Positions 1-4,795 are shown, numbered from the stretch's first letter. The stretch is DNA of 6,856 nucleotides from a bacterium (GCA_021825465.1 JAKAGX010000034.1:1-6856); one strand, 5' to 3'. The notes: generated by a model from the sequence alone, not told the origin. Made by a program: numbers and translations.

Positions 1-270
1 AAATCCCGCGAGGGCCGAAGCGATCGAGCCGACCAAAAATCCCACGGCCGTCAGCCAGCCGAGCGCGAGGTAAATTGCGACGAAAAGAACGACCGCAACG
101 ACCCCGACCGTTTTGTACTGCCGCCCGAGATATGCGGATGACCCTTCCTGGATCGCTCTCGAAATCTCTTTCATTTTATCGTTCCCTGAACCCTGTTTTT
201 TAAGCCACAGCGCGAGGTATCCGGTATAGAGAACTGCAAGAATGACGGGGCCGAAAATCAAATAATTCAT
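1..270 (-). CDS. hppA: Membrane-bound ion-translocating pyrophosphatase, N-terminal part (runs off left edge)
   Basis: The first 90 codons of a membrane protein are visible, from an ATG at 270. A first TM segment covers about residues 3-24. A cytoplasmic stretch follows with K-M-K-E-I-S-x-A-I-Q-E-G-S-S-A-Y-L-x-R-Q-Y (about 33-52), then a second hydrophobic region (about 55-90) containing LGWLTAVGFLVGS. The I-x-E-G-(A/S)-x-A-Y-L-x-R-Q-Y block followed by G-W-L-T-A-x-G-F-L-x-G is the N-terminal signature of H+/Na+-translocating membrane pyrophosphatases, which hydrolyse PPi to pump ions. The catalytic loops lie outside the window, so H+ or Na+ specificity cannot be read. The start lies 24 nt after the nusA stop with no terminator between, so co-transcription is likely. 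The AT-rich gap has no recognisable Shine-Dalgarno. Family assignment is confident; activity is inferred. Confidence 0.8.
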   Translation of the reverse strand, partial: MNYLIFGPVILAVLYTGYLALWLKKQGSGNDKMKEISRAIQEGSSAYLGRQYKTVGVVAVVLFVAIYLALGWLTAVGFLVGSIASALAGF

Positions 271-294
271 GATTTTGATTGATTATTGATATTA

Positions 295-1581
295 TTATTC
301 GACTTCTTTTTTATCTTCTTTATTTTTATTCTCCAAAACGTCGACGTCGAGCTTCGGATTATCCTCGTCTTCGTCGTCGACGGTCGTTTCTTCCACCACA
401 TTTGCGGCGACCTCATCGTCATCATCCAAGCCGCCGCTCGCCGCAATGCCGCCTTCCTGGACTTCCTCCGGATTCGACTGCGACCGGACGTCGATCTTCC
501 AACCCGTGAGCTTCGCCGCAAGCCGGACGTTTTGTCCGCCTTTGCCGATCGCGAGCGATAACTGGTCCTCGGGAACGAGGACCTTTGCTTCGCGCCGCGG
601 CAGAACGTCGATCGATTTTACCTTCGCCGGCGAGAGCGCACTCGGAATGAATTTCGCCGGATCGTCGGACCATTCGACGACATCGACTTTTTCGTTGCCG
701 AGTTCGTTCGTCACCGCCATGACCCGCGTTCCGCGCTGGCCGACGGCGGCGCCGACCGGATCGATGCCTTCTTCATTCGAAGCAACAGCAACCTTTGTCC
801 GCGAACCTGCCTCGCGCGCGATGCTTTTAATCACGACCGTGCCGTCCGCGATCTCCGGCACTTCGAGCTCGAAGAGCTTCATGACGAAGTTCGGATGCGA
901 ACGCGAAAGAACGATGCCCGGGCGGCGCGCGTCGTCTTGAACGGCCAAAACGTAGAACCGCATCCGGTCACCGACGCGGTAGTGCTCGCCGGGGATGCTT
1001 TCATTCGGATACATGATCCCCATGGCCCGGCCGAGGTTCACATACACGTTTCCCCGCTCGAACCGCTGGATCTGCCCGCTCATGATCTCCCCCTCCTTGC
1101 TTGCAAACTCTTCCTTGATGGATGAGCGCTCTGCTTCACGGATGGATTGCAGGACCACTTGCTTTGCCGTCTGCGCCGCAATGCGGCCGAAATCGCTTTT
1201 TCCTTCAAGCGGGAATTCCAACTCGTCGCCGGACTTCGCATCCGCCTTGATCTTCTTCGCGTCTTCGACGAGGATCTGCCGATCCGCATTGAACCGCGGA
1301 AGGGCTTCTTCTCCTTCTTGATGTTCGGATCTTTCGACCTCTTCAGTTCCTCCTTCGACGATCATGACCTCGGACGGATCGACGACGGTCTTCACTTGGA
1401 AAAATTCAAGGTCTCCGGTCTTCAAATTGAACTTGGCCCGGACGATCTCCGACTTCTTCCGATACTCCTTTTTGTAGGCGGCAGCGATCGCCGCTTCGAT
1501 CGCGCCGATGACCTTCTCCGGCGCTATCCCCTTTTCCGCGGCGATTTGTTCGACCGCGCTTGCTAATTGTTTTAAGTCCAT
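295..1581 (-). CDS. nusA: Transcription termination/antitermination factor NusA
   Basis: The protein has 428 residues from ATG 1581 (MDLKQLASAVEQIAAEKG). An in-frame TTG at 1590 is less likely. Domains in order: N-terminal RNAP-binding domain (about 1-165, with DFGRIAAQTAKQV near 130-142), S1 domain (about 167-228), KH1 (about 230-300, GQRG loop near 282) and KH2 (about 325-370, GKGGQN near 346-351), with the conserved stretch LSPAKV between the KH domains. NusA binds RNA polymerase and nascent RNA to modulate pausing and Rho-independent termination. The N-terminal domain carries an acidic insertion (about residues 72-97, rich in E) relative to textbook NusA. The C-terminus is a low-complexity D/E-rich tail ending in lysines (about 373-428), not the AR1/AR2 repeats of E. 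coli. There is no clear Shine-Dalgarno upstream. hppA follows 24 nt downstream. No rimP precedes it here. Tandem TAA stops end the gene. Confidence 0.95.
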   Translation of the reverse strand: MDLKQLASAVEQIAAEKGIAPEKVIGAIEAAIAAAYKKEYRKKSEIVRAKFNLKTGDLEFFQVKTVVDPSEVMIVEGGTEEVERSEHQEGEEALPRFNADRQILVEDAKKIKADAKSGDELEFPLEGKSDFGRIAAQTAKQVVLQSIREAERSSIKEEFASKEGEIMSGQIQRFERGNVYVNLGRAMGIMYPNESIPGEHYRVGDRMRFYVLAVQDDARRPGIVLSRSHPNFVMKLFELEVPEIADGTVVIKSIAREAGSRTKVAVASNEEGIDPVGAAVGQRGTRVMAVTNELGNEKVDVVEWSDDPAKFIPSALSPAKVKSIDVLPRREAKVLVPEDQLSLAIGKGGQNVRLAAKLTGWKIDVRSQSNPEEVQEGGIAASGGLDDDDEVAANVVEETTVDDEDEDNPKLDVDVLENKNKEDKKEVE

Positions 1582-1590
1582 AGCATTCAA

Positions 1591-1660
1591 TAATTTTTAA
1601 TTTCCAATTTTTAATTTTTAATCAATTTTCAATGACCAAATTTCAAAACCGGAATGACCT
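1591..1660. repeat. Degenerate A/T-rich intergenic repeat block
   Basis: On the minus strand this reads as a run of near-copies of ATTRAAAATT (AAAATTG, TAAAAATT, AAAATTGG, GAAATT, TAAAAATT). It is preceded by two GGTCATT copies, at 1653-1659 and 1631-1637 (as AATGACC on plus). I see no reading frame. From memory, similar degenerate AATT/GGTCATTG blocks are common between genes in patescibacterial genomes; this is recollection, not a search. It forms most of the nusA leader. Its base composition differs sharply from the flanking genes. Confidence 0.55.
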
Positions 1661-1662
1661 TT

Positions 1663-1690
1663 AAAAACGACAGCCACTCGAATGAGCGGC
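1663..1690 (-). other. Hairpin with short U-run upstream of nusA
   Basis: In minus-strand RNA, 1690-1684 (GCCGCUC) pairs with 1679-1673 (GAGUGGC) through seven pairs including one G-U, around a four-base loop. Five U residues follow at 1667-1663 after a five-base gap. The single compensating wobble means it folds better as minus-strand RNA than as plus-strand RNA. It could be a weak terminator or a leader hairpin of nusA. The gap before the U-run makes it a poor canonical terminator. Confidence 0.4.
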
Positions 1691-1702
1691 CTTAATGTCA
1701 AT

Positions 1703-1731
1703 ACTCTACCACAACCCCGCAAAAAAGACAA
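1703..1731 (-). promoter_or_regulatory. Candidate promoter for nusA-hppA
   Basis: On the minus strand TTGTCT (1731-1726) and TAGAGT (1708-1703) are separated by exactly 17 nt, each matching the sigma70 consensus at 4 of 6 positions. It lies just downstream of the candidate terminator of the NUDIX gene and would give a leader of about 115 nt that includes the hairpin at 1673-1690. A TTGACA at 1701-1696 has no matching -10. The A/T-rich leader offers many other weak -10-like matches, so confidence is low. Confidence 0.3.
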
Positions 1732-1736
1732 GGAAC

Positions 1737-1765
1737 AAAAAAGAGCAGTTTTCAAAGGCATGCTC
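1737..1765 (-). terminator. Weak intrinsic terminator after the NUDIX gene
   Basis: On the minus strand GAGCA (1765-1761) and TGCTC (1747-1743) form a five-pair stem, directly followed by six T residues (1742-1737). It starts 12 nt after the stop codon. The stem is short and the loop is 13 nt, so it would be a weak terminator and read-through into nusA is possible. Confidence 0.45.
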
Positions 1766-1776
1766 GGGCCACTCGG

Positions 1777-2169
1777 CTAAAGATTTCTGAGATACTTCTC
1801 AAAAACCCGCCGGTGATTCGGAAAGAAATCCGCCATACGAAGAAGTTGCTGAGGAGAAAAAACTTTTATTTCCTCTCCTTCGTCGCCGATCTCTTTTAAC
1901 TTTGGAAGGACGGGGAGTTTCGCTACGAAGAGTGTCAGGATATGACTTCCTTTGTCTTCCTCGTAAGCGATCCCGAGATCACTCTCCAGGAGAGTAACGC
2001 CGAGTTCCTCTCGGATTTCCCGGCAAGCGCACTGTCTTGCCGTCTCGGTGGCATCTCCCCTGCCGCCGGGAACTTTCCAAAATAGCGGCGGCTGTTTCTT
2101 GGGGTCCCGCACCAGCGGAATCCCCTCGGGTGTAATGATCATTACTGCGGTTGCATGGCCTTTTGCCAT
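1777..2169 (-). CDS. NUDIX hydrolase (MutT-like)
   Basis: This 130-aa protein has a complete Nudix box GX5EX7REUXEEXGU. G36 and E42 are followed by seven residues and then R50-E51-I-R-E54-E55-L-G57-V58, which binds Mg2+ and positions the diphosphate. An N-terminal strand (ATAVMIITPEGIPLV) and the PPLFWKVPGG lead-in are typical of the family, and the length is normal for a single-domain member. These enzymes hydrolyse nucleoside diphosphates linked to another moiety X. The substrate (8-oxo-dGTP, a dinucleotide, a sugar nucleotide) cannot be read from sequence. The start ATG at 2169 is fixed by a near-perfect Shine-Dalgarno five bases upstream and by a consensus promoter in the truB-NUDIX gap, so it is probably expressed independently and well. 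Confidence 0.9.
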   Translation of the reverse strand: MAKGHATAVMIITPEGIPLVRDPKKQPPLFWKVPGGRGDATETARQCACREIREELGVTLLESDLGIAYEEDKGSHILTLFVAKLPVLPKLKEIGDEGEEIKVFSPQQLLRMADFFPNHRRVFEKYLRNL

Positions 2170-2174
2170 GGTAC

Positions 2175-2182
2175 ACCTCCTT
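2175..2182 (-). promoter_or_regulatory. Strong Shine-Dalgarno of the NUDIX gene
   Basis: AAGGAGGT on the minus strand lies five nt before ATG 2169. It is the closest match to the anti-SD core in the window, and contrasts with the SD-less starts of nusA, hppA, truB and yraN. Confidence 0.85.
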
Positions 2183-2236
2183 CTTTTTTGTGTTCAGTGA
2201 AAAAAATTTTTAAGACAGCAGACTCTTTACTTTTAT

Positions 2237-2265
2237 ATTATATCTTATTTTACACTGTATGTCAA
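2237..2265 (-). promoter_or_regulatory. Perfect-consensus sigma70 promoter for the NUDIX gene
   Basis: On the minus strand TTGACA (2265-2260), a 17-nt spacer and TATAAT (2242-2237) match the housekeeping consensus at all 12 positions with optimal spacing. The start point is predicted near 2230, giving a leader of about 60 nt. The promoter begins 17 nt after the truB stop, so the NUDIX gene is probably uncoupled from yraN-truB. Confidence 0.85.
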
Positions 2266-2281
2266 TATCTCAAATTTATAT

Positions 2282-2929
2282 CTACCATATACCCACAATA
2301 TCCGTCCCATCTTCTCTCGTGTACTTCCCCACCCTTGTCCGGGTAAGATCCGCGACATACCCGCCGACACCTAAAGCGTCCCCTATGTCTCGGGCAAGCG
2401 ATCGAATATAGACGCCGGGACCCGTTACAACTTTGAGTTCCAGGTACGGCGGATCGTATGAAATGATCCCGATCGAAAAAATTTTTACTCGGCGTGGATT
2501 CATCTCGGGCGTTTTTCCGCGGCGCGCGAGCTTATATGCCGGCGTTCCTTTTATTTTCAAAGCACTGTATGCCGGCGGCACTTGATCGACCATTCCGATG
2601 AATGATCGCAAAACTTTTTCGATGTGCTCGATACCCGGGAAATGCTCCCGCTCGACGACTTCTTTTTTCCCTTCTTCATCGCCCGTCGTACTCCGCATGC
2701 CGAGCTTTATCTTCACGAGATATTCCTTTTCTTCCCCCACCGCCATATTGAGCTGCTTCGTCGCCGCGCGTCCGACGCCGACGACGAGGATACCCGACGC
2801 CAACGGATCGAGCGTCCCCGCATGTCCGACCTTTCTCGCCCCTATTTTCTTTTTCAATCGATTAAGAAACTCGGCCGATGTCGGTCCCTTCGGTTTCCAC
2901 GCGGCGAATATTTTTCCTTTTTCGTTCAT
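2282..2929 (-). CDS. truB: tRNA pseudouridine(55) synthase TruB (short form)
   Basis: The protein has 215 residues. It shows WKPKGPTS (11-18), the catalytic block KVGHAGTLDPLASG (33-46) with the nucleophilic aspartate D41, the EKEY...LGMRSTTGD region (67-84), PPAYSALKIKGTPAYKLAR (118-136) and the GVYIRSLARDIG motif (about 172-183). TruB isomerises U55 of the tRNA T-loop to pseudouridine. At 215 residues it is about 100 shorter than E. coli TruB (314). It ends soon after the catalytic core (TRVGKYTREDGTDIVGIW), so a C-terminal PUA region appears absent. It starts 3 nt after the yraN stop, which suggests translational coupling, and has no separate Shine-Dalgarno. The family call is secure. Confidence 0.95.
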   Translation of the reverse strand: MNEKGKIFAAWKPKGPTSAEFLNRLKKKIGARKVGHAGTLDPLASGILVVGVGRAATKQLNMAVGEEKEYLVKIKLGMRSTTGDEEGKKEVVEREHFPGIEHIEKVLRSFIGMVDQVPPAYSALKIKGTPAYKLARRGKTPEMNPRRVKIFSIGIISYDPPYLELKVVTGPGVYIRSLARDIGDALGVGGYVADLTRTRVGKYTREDGTDIVGIW

Positions 2930-2932
2930 GCG

Positions 2933-3298
2933 CTAAATATTTTCATAATGCCTCACATCAAATCCATCTCCATTATCCTTCGTGAGCGCGAGAACGTCGA
3001 GCCGCCATCCCTTTTTGTCGCTGATCAATTCTTCATGGGCTCCCGCATAGACGCATGCCGCTCTCGTGAATTTCTCGATCTTCGCCTTCGTCATTTGTTC
3101 TTCCGCTTCGACGCCGAGACCCCCGACCGTTTTCACTTCGACGAAGACCAGCGTCTTGTCCGGCGCGATGGCAACGATATCGAGCTCCCCCCATTTTTTT
3201 CTGTTATTTCTTTCGATGATCCGATACCCCCTCTTCCTTAAATACTCCGCCGCAAAATTTTCTCCCAATCTCCCCAATTCGGATCCCCCACTCGTCAT
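2933..3298 (-). CDS. yraN: YraN/UPF0102 family nuclease-like protein
   Basis: From ATG 3298 the protein has 121 residues. It shows the family pattern LGRLGENFAAEYLRKRGYRIIERN (8-31), GELD (37-40) and FVEVK (52-56). E38/D40 with E54-x-K56 is the PD-(D/E)xK nuclease-fold signature, but the cellular role of the family is not established. Upstream in-frame starts (ATG 3328, TTG 3331) would add residues that do not look conserved and would overlap promoter sequence. The family usually begins just before LGRxGE, and a -10 box ends exactly six nt before ATG 3298, so I prefer 3298. There is no Shine-Dalgarno. truB follows after 3 nt, giving a two-gene unit. Confidence 0.9.
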   Translation of the reverse strand: MTSGGSELGRLGENFAAEYLRKRGYRIIERNNRKKWGELDIVAIAPDKTLVFVEVKTVGGLGVEAEEQMTKAKIEKFTRAACVYAGAHEELISDKKGWRLDVLALTKDNGDGFDVRHYENI

Positions 3299-3304
3299 AG
3301 ATAA

Positions 3305-3331
3305 ACTATACATCGAAAGCGTTGACATCAA
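3305..3331 (-). promoter_or_regulatory. Candidate yraN-truB promoter giving a leaderless mRNA
   Basis: TATAGT (3310-3305, 5 of 6) lies 15 nt downstream of TTGATG (3331-3326, 4 of 6) on the minus strand. Exactly six bases separate the -10 from ATG 3298, so the predicted start point is the A of the ATG. The short spacer is a weakness. Its -35 overlaps the -35 of the oppositely directed lipoprotein promoter. Confidence 0.4.
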
Positions 3332-3350
3332 AAAGCTGCCGTAATAAAGT
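3322..3350 (+). promoter_or_regulatory. Promoter of the lipoprotein protease gene
   Basis: TTGACA (3322-3327) and TAAAGT (3345-3350) are 17 nt apart, a perfect -35 with a 4/6 -10. The start point would be near 3357, giving a leader of about 47 nt. An alternative -10, TATAAA at 3361-3366, lacks a -35. Confidence 0.55.
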
Positions 3351-3403
3351 GACGAAAGTTTATAAAAATCAAAATCATCTCACGAACGAAAGGTAGGTGC
3401 GAA

Positions 3404-4045
3404 ATGAAAATCATCTTCTTGGCAGCCGCATTGTTTTTATCGGGGTGCGCTTCCTCATTCTTTTCGGGCAAAAATCACGAACCTCTTCCGGAAAAGTTCT
3501 ATGCCACCGTCACGACCAAGGACGGCTATGGTTCCTCAATAAACCTTGGGGAAGGATATTTTTTATCCTGCAGCCATGTCATCAGGAACGATGCCGGCAA
3601 ATTCGACAAAAAAATATGCCTGAAGGAAGAATTCAAAACCGGACCCAAAATAGATTCTTCGGCAACGATAGTTGCCGCCGATACTATTAACGACCTGGTA
3701 CTCCTCAGATCATCTAAGCTGATCGATAAGATAAACGTAAGGTTCGTCCACGATCCGGTTCTCGAGAGAGTATATTGGGTCCAGCCGGCATTCTATTCAG
3801 ATGGCAATCTTTTCTTTTTAGTGTCCGGCAGGATATCAGGCTTTAATTCAGGAAATGTATTCCTTGATAAGCCTGTTTTCGATGGAGCTTCTGGTACCGG
3901 TATATTTGATGGGGACGGCAATTTGGTCGGAATGGCCCAGAGTACATTCATATATAGTAAGAATCTCCTATTTGGTTCTTTAGCTAATCAGAAAAAAATA
4001 GAGGTCTTCCTGATAAAAAATGGGATAAAAATCCCCAAAATGTGA
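3404..4045 (+). CDS. Small lipoprotein with trypsin/HtrA-like serine protease domain
   Basis: The protein has 213 residues. It begins with a lipoprotein signal peptide (MKIIFLAAALFLSGC) whose lipobox L-S-G-C places the lipidated cysteine at C15, so the mature protein should be membrane-anchored outside the cytoplasm. A chymotrypsin-fold peptidase pattern follows: GEGYFLSCSHVI gives H58, NDLVLLRSS gives D97, and FDGASGTGIFDGDGNLVGM gives S163 in a G-x-S-G context. All three triad residues are present with HtrA-like flanks (compare GNSGGP and DGxVIG), although Thr follows S-G where Gly is usual. There is no PDZ domain, so it is about as short as a lone protease domain. An AGGTAGGTG ribosome site precedes ATG 3404. 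The gene is visibly more AT-rich than nusA or ftsK, hinting at acquisition. Function could be envelope quality control or phage/host interaction; this is open. Confidence 0.75.
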   Translation: MKIIFLAAALFLSGCASSFFSGKNHEPLPEKFYATVTTKDGYGSSINLGEGYFLSCSHVIRNDAGKFDKKICLKEEFKTGPKIDSSATIVAADTINDLVLLRSSKLIDKINVRFVHDPVLERVYWVQPAFYSDGNLFFLVSGRISGFNSGNVFLDKPVFDGASGTGIFDGDGNLVGMAQSTFIYSKNLLFGSLANQKKIEVFLIKNGIKIPKM

Positions 4046-4060
4046 ATTTTGGGGATTTTT
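4027..4060 (+). terminator. Intrinsic terminator containing the stop codon of the lipoprotein gene
   Basis: 4027-4041 pairs perfectly with 4046-4060 (15 bp, core ATCCCCAAAA/TTTTGGGGAT) around the loop GTGA. The stop TGA (4043-4045) overlaps the loop. The A-tract and T-tract flanks make it potentially bidirectional. The last codons (KIPKM) are thus shaped by the 5' arm. Confidence 0.9.
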
Positions 4061-4143
4061 TGCGCAAAATAAGTGTTTCAAAATGTTTCACGCTAAACAT
4101 TTTTTGTATGAAAAAATCGAAAGTGTAGGTTTCATCGCATTAT

Positions 4144-4184
4144 CAGCCTGTTAAACATTTTCGATGTTTTACAGGCTGGTTTTT
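4144..4184 (+). terminator. Second plus-strand intrinsic terminator
   Basis: CAGCCTGTTAAACAT (4144-4158) pairs with ATGTTTTACAGGCTG (4164-4178) with one mismatch over 15 positions and a five-base loop. TTTTT follows at 4180-4184. It sits about 85 nt after the lipoprotein terminator, so it is either a backup or ends a separate short transcript. Confidence 0.75.
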
Positions 4185-4265
4185 CAATTTACCAGGTTTT
4201 TCGGCTTTTCTGTGTTTTCTGACTTTTTCTTCCTTTCCAACCGCATTACCCCTGACCCACCCCTT

Positions 4266-4308
4266 GGCCCCCCGCTCTCCTTCAAATTTTGAAGGAGAGC
4301 GGGGGGCC
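4266..4308. repeat. 43-nt perfect odd palindrome (GC-rich hairpin)
   Basis: 4266-4286 is the exact reverse complement of 4288-4308 around a single central T at 4287. Each arm runs GGCCCCCC, GCTCTCCTTC, AAA. Neither side is followed by a T-tract, so it is not a standard terminator on either strand. A stem this long without mismatch, in a gene-free stretch, looks like a mobile or structural element rather than drift. Confidence 0.85.
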
Positions 4309-4337
4309 TTAGATTCTGGGGATAAGATTGGACAAAC

Positions 4338-4374
4338 AAAAAGGCACGAATTCGCTTTTCAGCAAATCCGTGCC
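4338..4374 (-). terminator. Intrinsic terminator of the small membrane protein gene
   Basis: In minus-strand RNA GGCACGGAUUUGC (4374-4362) pairs with GCGAAUUCGUGCC (4355-4343) over 13 positions, two of them G-U, around a six-base loop. TTTTT (4342-4338) follows directly. The wobbles and the T-tract both indicate minus-strand direction. It ends the gene whose stop is at 4395. Confidence 0.88.
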
Positions 4375-4394
4375 CAAATTCCCTAGATGCTCGG

Positions 4395-4706
4395 CTACGA
4401 TCGGCCTTCCGATCTCCACTCCAGAAGCCGTACTCTTGCCGAGTACTGACCGTAGGTGACGACAAGACCAAGAGTGAGCATGATCACAAATGCGTGGAAG
4501 GGGAAGGGAACGTTCTTGAAGCTCAGGGATCCCATCGTCAGGAGGAAACCCATTGAATAAAGAGCGAAGGAGATCCTCATAACGATGAACCGCTTTTGGA
4601 TCTTTCCAGCTCTGCCTTTTTCTTCTTCGAGATCCACGTCATAGTATGCATATATCGCAAGCATCAAACTTACGATACAAACAAGGACTCCAACCAATTC
4701 CGCCAT
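4395..4706 (-). CDS. Small three-TM membrane protein, unrecognised
   Basis: I do not recognise this 103-aa protein. It has three hydrophobic segments: about 3-22, 40-62 and 68-88. The first two are joined by a charged loop (DVDLEEEKGRAGKIQKR, about 23-39), and the C-terminus is basic (RVRLLEWRSEGRS). The loop has an acidic half then a basic half. There are no recognisable catalytic motifs. The gene is well supported as real: it has a TTGACA/extended -10 promoter, a GAGG ribosome site six nt before ATG 4706, and a dedicated terminator, so it is monocistronic. It is divergent from the 98-aa gene at 4875, with which it shares an identical 18-nt start-region sequence. Role unknown; a small membrane regulator or stress protein is possible but speculative. 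Confidence 0.75.
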   Translation of the reverse strand: MAELVGVLVCIVSLMLAIYAYYDVDLEEEKGRAGKIQKRFIVMRISFALYSMGFLLTMGSLSFKNVPFPFHAFVIMLTLGLVVTYGQYSARVRLLEWRSEGRS

Positions 4707-4720
4707 GTGATGCCTCTCTT
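4703..4720 (-). repeat. Shared 18-nt translation leader, minus copy
   Basis: The sequence AAGAGAGGCATCACATGG spans the ribosome site (GAGG at 4716-4713), spacer, start codon (4706-4704) and the next base of the membrane protein gene. It is identical to 4861-4878 on the plus strand, so the two copies form an inverted repeat. Confidence 0.9.
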
Positions 4721-4756
4721 TCTTTTGTTGTTTGTGTTCTACAATTTTAGGTTATT

Positions 4757-4785
4757 ACAATATCATATTTATCGTTATCTGTCAA
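4757..4785 (-). promoter_or_regulatory. Extended -10 promoter of the small membrane protein gene
   Basis: On the minus strand TTGACA (4785-4780), a 17-nt spacer, and TATTGT (4762-4757) preceded by TGA, an extended -10. The -35 is perfect and the -10 matches at 4 of 6. The leader would be about 45 nt. Confidence 0.7.
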
Positions 4786-4795
4786 TCCTTCCCGT

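Larger units (their letters stand above)
4046..4394. other. Gene-free convergent region with a cluster of hairpins
   Basis: There is no supported gene in these 349 nt between two convergent genes. The region holds the 3' arm of the lipoprotein terminator and an AT-rich hairpin (4080-4088 with 4095-4103, nine perfect pairs, loop CACGCT). A T6/A6 pairing (4100-4105 with 4111-4116) competes with that hairpin. A plus-strand terminator (4144-4184), a pyrimidine-rich stretch (about 4196-4265), a 43-nt palindrome (4266-4308) and a minus-strand terminator (4338-4374) follow. TAAACATTTT occurs twice (4094-4103, 4152-4161). A 95-residue open frame on the minus strand (4184-4471) lies across the palindrome and terminator and has no ribosome site. 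Confidence 0.6.

Noticed and set aside
446..940. Plus-strand open frame opposite nusA
   Set aside because: NusA KH and S1 motifs on the minus strand fully explain this DNA; the plus-strand translation is Ser/Arg-rich with no recognisable domain.
1696..1701. TTGACA (minus) upstream of nusA as a -35 box
   Set aside because: At 17-18 nt downstream there is only AGTGGC/GTGGCT, part of the hairpin, which is no -10.
1755..1780. Minus-strand TAGCCGAGTGGCCC resembling a tRNA-Ser D-arm just after the NUDIX stop
   Set aside because: No acceptor, anticodon or T-arm can be assembled around it; TAG is the NUDIX stop codon.
2624..3241. Plus-strand open frame (205 codons) across truB and yraN
   Set aside because: It is antisense to two conserved genes and crosses their junction; the F/R-rich product is typical of a shadow frame.
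4027..4184. CRISPR-like reading of the repeated hairpins and TAAACATTTT copies
   Set aside because: Only two short copies with unequal context, no regular spacers and no cas genes; these are terminators and AT-rich stems.
4184..4471. Minus-strand open frame overlapping the palindrome and terminator
   Set aside because: It overlaps the 3' end of the membrane protein gene in another frame and runs through its terminator, with no ribosome site.
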